Part shown: positions 6,237 to 12,047 of the stretch, one piece after another
How positions within the stretch are numbered: the stretch's first letter is position 1
Layout: every line of letters begins with the position of its first letter
Origin: Mollicutes bacterium
GTDB lineage: Bacteria > Bacillota_I > Bacilli_A > RF39 > UBA660
Direction: 5' to 3'
DNA: 12,349 nt
Assembly (NCBI GenBank): GCA_003560455.1
Contig: PWIL01000162.1
Location: 1 to 12,349, forward strand
Notes under the pieces: model-generated
Database searches by the model: none
The model's input: the letters and a program-made list of their open reading frames with translations, nothing else
Told to the model about the DNA's origin: nothing
Made by a program: the position numbers and the translations under genes

Positions 6237-6265
6237 ACTTTAACACTTTTTAAAATCTTTGTCAA
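6237..6265 (-). promoter_or_regulatory. Minus-strand promoter of the leader ORF/J-domain gene
   Basis: On the minus strand a consensus TTGACA (6265-6260), an exact 17-base spacer and TAAAGT (6242-6237) preceded by TGT. Transcription would start near 6230 and pass through the leader ORF and hairpin before reaching the J-domain gene. Confidence 0.7.
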
Positions 6266-6293
6266 GAACTTTTTTAATAAAAGATAACAAATA

Positions 6294-6302
6294 TGGTATA
6301 AT
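6294..6302 (+). promoter_or_regulatory. Distal promoter of alaS
   Basis: An extended -10, TGGTATAAT (hexamer 6297-6302), lacks a good -35 at the expected place. It would give a leader of about 105 bases. That leader holds no T-box signature and only a short inverted repeat (AATCTT at 6338-6343 with AAGATT at 6356-6361). Confidence 0.5.
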
Positions 6303-6359
6303 CTTTGCAAACTACTCAATTAAGTAATCATTTCACCAATCTTTAGTTAGAATTCAAGA

Positions 6360-6388
6360 TTTACAAAACAGCAAAAACATACTATAAT
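6360..6388 (+). promoter_or_regulatory. Proximal promoter of alaS
   Basis: TTTACA (6360-6365), an exact 17-base spacer and TATAAT (6383-6388). Transcription would begin near 6395, only about 20 bases before the ATG and just ahead of AAAGGAGTG. Confidence 0.7.
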
Positions 6389-6414
6389 AAAGAAACAATA
6401 AAAGGAGTGATTTT

Positions 6415-8190
6415 ATGAAAGCTAGTGAATTACGTAAATTATACATTGATTTCTTTAAAGAACGGGATCATGCTGAAATAGGAAACTCATCATTAATTCC
6501 TGATAATGACCCAAGTGTATTATTTACTACAGCCGGAATGCATCCATTAGTACCTTATTTATTAGGTGAAAAACATCCTCAAGGAAAAAGGTTAGTAAAT
6601 TTTCAAAAATGTCTTCGGACAGGCGATATTGAAGAAGTTGGTGACGCATCACATTTAACTTTTTTTGAAATGATGGGCAATTGGAGTTTAGGAGATTATT
6701 TTAAACGCGAATCAATCAAGATGAGTAATGAATTTTTATTAGATGTTTTAAAAATACCACAAGAAAGAATAAGCGTTAGCGTTTTCGAAGGAGATGAAAC
6801 AGCGCCCTGTGATATGGAAAGCGTTAAAGTTTGGAAAGAATTGGGCTATCGGGATGAACAAATTTTTTATTATGGAAAAGAAGAAAATTGGTGGGGGCCA
6901 GCTGGCCAAACCGGTCCGTGCGGACCAGACACTGAAATATTTATTGACATGGGAAAAGAAAAATGTTCCAAAGATTGCCAGCCCGCCTGTAATTGTGGCA
7001 AATATTTTGAAATTTGGAATAATGTTTTTATGGAATATTATAAAGATGCGGAAGGTAATTATCAAAAACTAAAACAACAAAATGTTGATACTGGCGTTGG
7101 TTTTGAAAGAGTTTTAACAATTATGAACAATGTTGACAGTGTTTATGATACTGAATTGTTTTTGCCGATTATTAACAAAATAGAAAAATTAACCGGCGTT
7201 AAATATGAAGAAGATACGGCCTTTCAATATCGAATCATTGCTGATCATATGCGTTCAGCTACTTTTGTTTTAGGTGATGATAAAGCTGTCGTTCCTTCCA
7301 ATGTTGATCAAGGATATGTTTTAAGAAGATTAATTAGACGCGCTAATCGTTATTTAGCACAAATGAATGCTCCAGAAAATTCAATGAGCCAAATAGCAGA
7401 GGTTATTATTAAAGAATATAGTCATGTATATCCAGAATTATTACGAAATCGCGAGTTTATTATAACGCAACTAGATAAAGAAGAAAAAGTTTTTGGCAGA
7501 ACGATTGCTAAAGGTCTAACAATTGCAAACAAAATAATTGATAATTTAGGAACTTCAAAAGTTATTCCGGCTGCTGATGCTTTTAAACTTTATGATACAT
7601 ATGGATTTCCTTTAGAATTCACACAAGAATTAGCCAGAGAGCATGGCGTATCAGTTGATGCTGATGGTTTTCGAAAATTATTTACTGAGCATCAAGAAAA
7701 ATCACGCGCAGGAGCTGCTCAAAAATTTAAAGGTGGTTTAGCAGACAGTAGTGATGAAACAAGAAAACTTCATACCGCAACCCATTTGCTTAATGCAGCT
7801 TTACGGCAAGTTTTAGATGGTGATATAAATCAAAGAGGTAGTAATATTAATTCAGAAAGATTACGTTTTGATTTTTCGTTTGATCGGAAACTTACTGCTG
7901 AAGAATTAGCAGCAGTTGAACAAATAGTTAATCAAATTATTAATGAAAAGATAGATGTTGTTTGTGAAGAAATGACTGTTGAAGAAGCCAATGAACAAGG
8001 CGTTGTTGGTGTTTTTGGAGATCGTTATGGCGAGCGTGTTAATGTTTATAAAATTGAACCTTATTCAATAGAAATTTGTGGTGGACCACATGTTGATAAT
8101 ACAGGTAAATTAGGCAAGTTTAAAATTATGAAAGAAGAAAGTGTTGCTGCGGGAGTAAGACGGATTAAAGCAAAATTAAATGCCGAATAA
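6415..8190 (+). CDS. alaS: Alanine--tRNA ligase, short form lacking the beta-barrel and C-Ala domains
   Basis: Attaches alanine to tRNA-Ala using ATP. Residues 1-235 carry the class II catalytic core (FTTAGMHPLVPYLLGE, FFEMMGNWSLGDYFK, WWGPAGQTGPCGPDTE). A cysteine group C184/C188/C192/C194 precedes FEIWNNVFMEY. The tRNA-recognition helices follow to about residue 435. The editing domain, which removes mischarged Ser/Gly, has both zinc motifs: HTATH (H453, H457) and CGGPH (C555, H559). The protein ends at residue 591, just after GVRRIKAKL, so the C-terminal C-Ala/DHHA1 part of the usual ~870-residue enzyme is absent. KFKGGLADSSDETRKLHTATH also shows that the ~120-residue beta-barrel normally preceding the editing domain is missing. 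I know this short architecture chiefly from Patescibacteria. The start has AAAGGAGTG. It overlaps the flavodoxin-like gene by 11 bases. Confidence 0.95.
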   Translation: MKASELRKLYIDFFKERDHAEIGNSSLIPDNDPSVLFTTAGMHPLVPYLLGEKHPQGKRLVNFQKCLRTGDIEEVGDASHLTFFEMMGNWSLGDYFKRESIKMSNEFLLDVLKIPQERISVSVFEGDETAPCDMESVKVWKELGYRDEQIFYYGKEENWWGPAGQTGPCGPDTEIFIDMGKEKCSKDCQPACNCGKYFEIWNNVFMEYYKDAEGNYQKLKQQNVDTGVGFERVLTIMNNVDSVYDTELFLPIINKIEKLTGVKYEEDTAFQYRIIADHMRSATFVLGDDKAVVPSNVDQGYVLRRLIRRANRYLAQMNAPENSMSQIAEVIIKEYSHVYPELLRNREFIITQLDKEEKVFGRTIAKGLTIANKIIDNLGTSKVIPAADAFKLYDTYGFPLEFTQELAREHGVSVDADGFRKLFTEHQEKSRAGAAQKFKGGLADSSDETRKLHTATHLLNAALRQVLDGDINQRGSNINSERLRFDFSFDRKLTAEELAAVEQIVNQIINEKIDVVCEEMTVEEANEQGVVGVFGDRYGERVNVYKIEPYSIEICGGPHVDNTGKLGKFKIMKEESVAAGVRRIKAKLNAE

Positions 8191-8653
8191 AAAAATGCAA
8201 ATAGGATTAATTGTCTATTCATATTCGGGAAATACTTTATCAGTAGCAGAAACTCTGGCTGAAGAATTAAAAAAAGATAAACATCAAGTAACGATTGAAA
8301 AAATAGAAGTTATTGATGATAATCCGGAAATTGATAAACCAATTGAATTCCAAAACATCCCCAAAATTTCTGATTATGAATTAATCATTTTCGCCTCACC
8401 AGTCCGAACATTTTCCCTAGCCCCACCAATGAAAAAATATTTGACAGAATTGCCAAAAGAAGAAAAAAGAGCCTATTGCTTTGTTACGCAACATTTAAAA
8501 AGTGGTTGGTTAGGGGGTAGGCAAGCAATCGGCCAAATAAAAAACATTAGCCAAGCAAAAGGCATTAAAATTGAAAAAACAGGTATTATTAATTGGTCAA
8601 ATAAAAAAAGAGAAGAACAAATAAAAAACATAATTGATAATTTTTCACAATGA
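8180..8653 (+). CDS. Flavodoxin-like protein
   Basis: A probable FMN-binding electron-transfer or reductase protein of 157 residues. The N-terminal beta strand and phosphate-binding loop read IGLIVYSYSGNTLS (SYSGNT at 14-19), the standard flavodoxin signature, followed by a helix (VAETLAEELKK). A later strand and loop, YELIIFASPVRTFSLAPPMKKYL, matches the second FMN-contact region (G/A-S-P-V), and YCFVTQH lies at the strand-4 position. The ATG at 8180 overlaps the end of alaS by 11 bases and has no clear ribosome binding site. An ATG at 8195 would give MQIGLIVYSYSGNT, closer to the family's usual start, and is a reasonable alternative. Translation is probably coupled to alaS. The gene ends in TGA, followed by AGGAG for the next gene. 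Confidence 0.75.
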   Translation: MPNKKMQIGLIVYSYSGNTLSVAETLAEELKKDKHQVTIEKIEVIDDNPEIDKPIEFQNIPKISDYELIIFASPVRTFSLAPPMKKYLTELPKEEKRAYCFVTQHLKSGWLGGRQAIGQIKNISQAKGIKIEKTGIINWSNKKREEQIKNIIDNFSQ

Positions 8654-8668
8654 ACAGGAGACTATTTA

Positions 8669-9481
8669 ATGTTTAGTTTGGGTCGGAAAGTTGATATTAA
8701 TTATCCCAGTAACAAATGGTTAATAATTATAACCATAATAATTGCTTTAAGTATGGCTTTTTTTTATCAAAGCATAACCAACGGACTTTTAATAGCGTTC
8801 GGATTTTTTCTTGCTTGGGCGTTAACCAGAGAAATTGATCCACAAAATGAAAAAACAGCTTTTCTAGCCGGCTTTATTTTTATAATTACAACCTTTTTTA
8901 TTTTTGATGGCTTGCAATTTGCACTCTTATTTTGGTTACTATTAGGATTACGATTTATTAGTAAAATTTGTGGAAAGACACCATCTATCTTTGATGTGAT
9001 CACTTTAATTATGTTAAGTAGCTACTTAACTTATAATTTAGAAACACCAATTATAATTAGTCTTACAACCCTAATGTTCATATTAGCATGGTTTAGATAT
9101 AACAAAAACTATCTTTTTTTATTAGCTGGAATTATAACATTTTTAATAACTATTCTTGCTAGCGTTATAATCTCTTGGCAGCTTAGTGATTTGTTTAATT
9201 TAATAATTGAAAATTATAATATAATAGTAATGCTATCAATTATTTTATTATTATATTTTCCAATTCAAATGTTAACTTTTAATCAAACATATCAAGATGA
9301 TTTAGGTGCTGCTTTAGAATATCAATGGTTACAATTATCAGTTGTTTTTTTAGAAATAAGTTTTATTAGCTTAATATTATTTGTCAATCTTAGTTTTAGT
9401 ACTTTACTATTGTTATTAGTATGTTTAATCAGTGTTAATTTATCAACAATTTATTTAATTATTAAAAAAAAGAGAAATTAA
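8669..9481 (+). CDS. Polytopic integral membrane protein, function unknown
   Basis: 270 residues, very hydrophobic, with about eight or nine membrane segments: roughly 17-35, 37-53, 64-80, 82-98, 107-122, 127-142, 147-169, 184-203 and 223-264 (probably two). The loop after segment 2 reads LTREIDPQNEKTAFLAG (52-68). A conserved-looking R-E-[IL]-D-P loop of this kind occurs in some uncharacterised archaeal and bacterial membrane proteins as I recall them; no function follows. The C-terminus is basic (IIKKKRN) and probably cytoplasmic. AGGAG stands ten bases before the ATG. It is the last gene of the alaS unit and ends within a bidirectional terminator. It is in frame with the upstream flavodoxin-like gene across a TGA, which matters only if UGA were recoded. 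Confidence 0.7.
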   Translation: MFSLGRKVDINYPSNKWLIIITIIIALSMAFFYQSITNGLLIAFGFFLAWALTREIDPQNEKTAFLAGFIFIITTFFIFDGLQFALLFWLLLGLRFISKICGKTPSIFDVITLIMLSSYLTYNLETPIIISLTTLMFILAWFRYNKNYLFLLAGIITFLITILASVIISWQLSDLFNLIIENYNIIVMLSIILLLYFPIQMLTFNQTYQDDLGAALEYQWLQLSVVFLEISFISLILFVNLSFSTLLLLLVCLISVNLSTIYLIIKKKRN

Positions 9482-9495
9482 TTTTTCTCTTTTTT
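9464..9495. terminator. Bidirectional terminator between the membrane-protein and b5-lipoprotein genes
   Basis: AAAAAGAGAAA (9467-9477) and TTTCTCTTTTT (9484-9494) form an 11-base stem with A-run and T-run flanks, usable from either strand. It overlaps the last codons of the plus-strand gene. Confidence 0.8.
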
Positions 9496-9503
9496 CTTAA
9501 ATT

Positions 9504-9878
9504 TTATTCAACTATTTGACCAACTTGTGGCATATTATCAAGCACATCAAGACCATGGGGTGAAATGTTTTCAATTTCATCGGTTAAATCTTGTCCAGCT
9601 TGAAAATCATTATGTAATCCCTCAGTCCAACGAGCTGAATCAGTTACATCATAAACAATGCCATCAACAATCACATAAGCATTTGCACCATCAACGCCAT
9701 CATTTTCAGCTACTTCTTCAACTGTCATAAATGGTAGTTGGGCTTCATCATTAGTTTCATTATAGATGTTTTCTTCTTCAACTCCATTTAAATCATCAGT
9801 AACATCTTCTGGAGTATCAAAACAACCAGTTGCTGTCAAAACAAATAATGCTAGAACTACTAATAAAAATTTCTTCAC
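9504..9878 (-). CDS. Lipoprotein with a cytochrome b5-like heme/steroid-binding domain
   Basis: Signal peptide with lipobox TATGC (lipidated C19), an acidic linker to about residue 46, then a b5-like domain to the end (124). The domain reads FMTVEEVAENDGVDGANAY, VIVDGIVYDVTDSARW, GLHNDFQAGQDLT and SPHGLDVLDNMPQVGQIVE. This is the order of the small single-domain b5-like family (PF00173) known from Gram-positive and anaerobic bacteria. The two histidines expected to ligate heme are H89 (GLH) and H108 (SPH), so heme binding on the outer membrane face is plausible. The redox partner is unknown. The start codon is GTG, not ATG: GGAGGG lies seven bases before it, and an ATG in between is out of frame and too close. 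The promoter is at 9902-9929. Confidence 0.85.
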   Translation of the reverse strand: MKKFLLVVLALFVLTATGCFDTPEDVTDDLNGVEEENIYNETNDEAQLPFMTVEEVAENDGVDGANAYVIVDGIVYDVTDSARWTEGLHNDFQAGQDLTDEIENISPHGLDVLDNMPQVGQIVE

Positions 9879-9901
9879 CTATCATCCCTCCTTCCAATTC
9901 A

Positions 9902-9929
9902 ATTTTAACATTTATGATAAAAATTGCAA
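9902..9929 (-). promoter_or_regulatory. Promoter of the b5-like lipoprotein gene
   Basis: On the minus strand TTGCAA (9929-9924), a 16-base spacer and TAAAAT (9907-9902) preceded by TGT, giving a leader of about 17 bases that contains GGAGGG. A further minus-strand TATAAT (9945-9940) is a weaker alternative without a good -35. Confidence 0.5.
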
Positions 9930-9952
9930 ATGTAAAAAAATTATAGTTAGTA

Positions 9953-9961
9953 TGATATAAT
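9953..9961 (+). promoter_or_regulatory. Promoter of the 9978-11784 unit
   Basis: An extended -10, TGATATAAT (hexamer 9956-9961), with no good -35. It lies only 16 bases before the ATG, so the start of transcription would fall at or inside the AGGTG ribosome binding site and leave about ten bases of leader. Confidence 0.55.
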
Positions 9962-9977
9962 TTAATCAGGTGATAAA

Positions 9978-10628
9978 ATGAAAAAAGTATTATTTCTCTA
10001 CCCTTTAAGAGAATACATGCAAATTTTACATGATAATGAAACAATCGAATTAATGAAAGCCACAATTGATAAAAGATATCGGCAAAAAGGATATGAAATT
10101 AATTATCTAGTTTTTCCAGACAAAAACATTATAGAATTAGATGCTTATGAGCAAGATAAAATAATTGAAACCGACATTACATTTGAAGCACATACAACTC
10201 CAATTCAGCAAGATAAAGAGGGAAATTCAATATATAAATACCCAGATAATATGTATATTCAAGCCCAATTGGGAGAATTAGATGAATTAGTGGTTTGTGG
10301 ATTTCACGCTGATGATTGTGTTAGAAAAACAGCTGATTTCTTCACAAATCAAAGCATCGATGTATTAGTTGATCTAGAACTAACTGATTTTTTTCGCATC
10401 TATAAACAATTTCCGACTTTTCAAAAAGAAAAATATAATTTTGCTAATCTCCTCCAAAACCTAAAAGCCCAAGATCAATTTTATGGTTTTAGCAAGCGTT
10501 TAAAAGAACGTAAAATCGAAGATTTATTTCAAGAGTCTTACTATCAAAAAAACAATTTCAAACCAACAATATCAATTGCAAAATTAGTAACCGAAATGGA
10601 AAAACAAGAAAACAAATTTAAAAAATAA
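9978..10628 (+). CDS. Uncharacterised protein with a weak isochorismatase-like (cysteine hydrolase) signature
   Basis: 216 residues, soluble, no signal peptide. It opens with a strand, KKVLFLYPL. A central segment, DELVVCGFHADDCVRKTADFF (about 102-122) followed by IDVLVDLELTDFF, resembles the isochorismatase superfamily pattern in which a strand ending in G precedes D-x-C-V and a helix. C114 would be the nucleophile. The aspartate normally found at the end of the first strand in that family is not present in KKVLFLYPLREY, and the C-terminal 80 residues are charged helices. It may thus be a degenerate or repurposed member, or unrelated. It is followed after 13 bases by the FAD-dependent reductase gene, suggesting a shared pathway. 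The start follows AGGTG with a short spacing. Confidence 0.4.
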   Translation: MKKVLFLYPLREYMQILHDNETIELMKATIDKRYRQKGYEINYLVFPDKNIIELDAYEQDKIIETDITFEAHTTPIQQDKEGNSIYKYPDNMYIQAQLGELDELVVCGFHADDCVRKTADFFTNQSIDVLVDLELTDFFRIYKQFPTFQKEKYNFANLLQNLKAQDQFYGFSKRLKERKIEDLFQESYYQKNNFKPTISIAKLVTEMEKQENKFKK

Positions 10629-10641
10629 CAAAGGAGTAATT

Positions 10642-11784
10642 ATGCGTAAAAAAAATAATTTTGAAGTGATCATTATCGGCGGCGGTATAGCCGGAACAAC
10701 CGCTGCTTTATATTTAGAAAAACAAGGAATAAAAGATGTTGTGATTTTAGAAAAAGCAAAATTCCCACGCTTAAAACCATGTACCGGTTTGATTACTAGT
10801 GCGGCTTATAAATTATTACTAGAATTAAATATTGATCCAATAAAAGATTTAAATTATTTAAGTTCGCATAAAAATAAAGGAATAAAAATTTTTTATAAAG
10901 AAAAACTAAAAAAGGAAATGCACCCACAAGCAGAATTATTTGTTTTAGAAGAAGCAGTTCGTTATAATTTTGATGATTATTTGCGAAAAAAAACAATAGA
11001 ACGAGGAATATCTTTTCAAGAAAAAATAAAAATTAATAACATTGATTTTGAAGAAAAATTAATTTCAACTTCCAAAACAACTTATAAATATAAATATTTA
11101 ATCTTTGCTGATGGTATCAATGGTTATAGTGCTAAATACGCTGATATTAAAGAAAAAAACATTTGTTTAGAAGCTGTCTTTAAAACCGAAGATAAAAATG
11201 AAAAACCTTTTTATTACTTGTATTTTGGCGAAACCGAACAAGGGTATGCCTGGTTTGGCAGAACCCTTCAGCACTGTACAATTGGTTTTTCTGATAAATA
11301 TAATTCTAAAATAGATTACCCGGCTAAATTAGTTGCCTTTGCTAAAAAGCGGGGGTATGAAATTGATCAAAAAATTGTTCGTGGGGCATTTACACCAATT
11401 GCAATTGCGAAAAACCTAACTTTACATGACCAGGCCATGTTAATTGGTGATGCTGCTGGAATAACCAATGCTTTAACAATTGAAGGAATATATGGTGCTA
11501 TTTTTAGCGCTAAGCAAGCAGCAAATGCCATAAAACAAGATGACATCACCTTATATATAAAAGGAATCGATCCTTTAATAAGAGAACAAAAAACGGCTCA
11601 AAAACTTTTAAAAAGATTTTTTAAACCAATTTTTCAATTTTTAATGTGGGAAGTATATGACCGCATTTTTCCTCACCATATTACAGAGGGCTATGACAAA
11701 ATAATTTTAGAGAAAAAATATTCGATGGATCAAGCTTTTAAGCAAGCGATTAAAAAATTCAATCCTTTTCGAAAAAAGAAATAA
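10642..11784 (+). CDS. FAD-dependent oxidoreductase of the geranylgeranyl reductase family
   Basis: Predicted to reduce double bonds of isoprenoid chains, or to act on a related hydrophobic substrate, with FAD. The Rossmann FAD loop is IIIGGGIAGTTAALYL (GGGIAG at 13-18) with the acidic end of strand 2 at E37 (VILEK). Next comes the family motif FPRLKPCTGLI (41-51) with C47; in many homologues this is PRxKxCGG, so a T stands in place of a G here. YLIFADGINGYS (152-163) and MLIGDAAGITNALTIEGIYGAI (266-287) are the later FAD-contact segments. At 380 residues it has full family length. No membrane segment is certain, though FKPIFQFLMWEVYD near the end is hydrophobic and may touch the bilayer. AAAGGAG precedes the ATG. 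It forms a unit with the isochorismatase-like gene. Confidence 0.8.
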   Translation: MRKKNNFEVIIIGGGIAGTTAALYLEKQGIKDVVILEKAKFPRLKPCTGLITSAAYKLLLELNIDPIKDLNYLSSHKNKGIKIFYKEKLKKEMHPQAELFVLEEAVRYNFDDYLRKKTIERGISFQEKIKINNIDFEEKLISTSKTTYKYKYLIFADGINGYSAKYADIKEKNICLEAVFKTEDKNEKPFYYLYFGETEQGYAWFGRTLQHCTIGFSDKYNSKIDYPAKLVAFAKKRGYEIDQKIVRGAFTPIAIAKNLTLHDQAMLIGDAAGITNALTIEGIYGAIFSAKQAANAIKQDDITLYIKGIDPLIREQKTAQKLLKRFFKPIFQFLMWEVYDRIFPHHITEGYDKIILEKKYSMDQAFKQAIKKFNPFRKKK

Positions 11785-11789
11785 AAAAC

Positions 11790-11818
11790 TTTTAAATGCT
11801 AATTATATTTGCTATAAT
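11790..11818 (+). promoter_or_regulatory. Promoter of the tRNA pair
   Basis: TTTTAA (11790-11795), a 17-base spacer and TATAAT (11813-11818) preceded by TGC. Transcription would begin near 11825, essentially at the mature 5' end of the first tRNA. Confidence 0.7.
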
Positions 11819-11826
11819 TAGTATGC

Positions 11827-11903
11827 GCGCCCGTAGATCAACTGGACAGATCGTTTGACTTCGGATCAAAAGGTTGTGGGTTCGAGTCCTACCGGGCGCA
11901 CCA
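11827..11903 (+). tRNA. tRNA-Arg (anticodon TCG)
   Basis: The cloverleaf folds fully. The acceptor GCGCCCG pairs with CGGGCGC, the D stem is GATC/GATC, and the anticodon stem is TTTGA/TCAAA around loop CTTCGGA, giving anticodon TCG. The T arm is GTGGG-TTCGAGT-CCTAC with one G-U. The discriminator is A and CCA is encoded. It reads CGA and by wobble other CGN codons; CGA is used in many genes of this window. Confidence 0.96.
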
Positions 11904-11904
11904 T

Positions 11905-11981
11905 CGGGGGATAGCACAATTTGGTAGTGCACTTGGCTGGGGGCCAAGAGGTTGCAGGTTCAAATCCTGTTTCTCCGACCA
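11905..11981 (+). tRNA. tRNA-Pro (anticodon GGG)
   Basis: The acceptor CGGGGGA pairs with TTCTCCG using two G-U pairs. The D stem is GCAC/GTGC, the anticodon stem CTTGG/CCAAG around loop CTGGGGG gives anticodon GGG, and the T arm is GCAGG-TTCAAAT-CCTGT. The discriminator is A and CCA is encoded. It reads CCC and CCU. It begins one base after the CCA of tRNA-Arg, so both are cut from one transcript. Confidence 0.95.
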
Positions 11982-11987
11982 GAAAGC

Positions 11988-12014
11988 AAAACTATTTACA
12001 AATAGTTTTTTTTT
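11988..12014 (+). terminator. Terminator of the tRNA pair
   Basis: AAACTATT (11988-11995), loop TACA and AATAGTTT (12000-12007), then a T-run to 12014. It begins six bases after the CCA of tRNA-Pro. Confidence 0.8.
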
Positions 12015-12024
12015 ATGATAAAAT
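11995..12024 (+). promoter_or_regulatory. Promoter of the prepilin-like gene, overlapping the tRNA terminator
   Basis: TTTACA (11995-12000) is followed by an 18-base spacer and TAAAAT (12019-12024) preceded by TGA. The -35 lies in the loop of the terminator hairpin. Confidence 0.5.
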
Positions 12025-12047
12025 AAAAATAGAAAGCAGGGTGAAAA

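Noticed and set aside
6303..6414. T-box riboswitch upstream of alaS
   Set aside because: No T-box sequence (GGGTGGnACCGCG-like) and no terminator precede the gene; only a short inverted repeat and a second promoter are present.
8180..9481. UGA read as Trp, fusing the flavodoxin-like and membrane proteins into one product
   Set aside because: The two frames are in register, but the TGA at 8651 is followed directly by AGGAG and an ATG, Trp is encoded by TGG throughout, and a flavodoxin-polytopic fusion has no precedent I know of. UGA is taken as stop.
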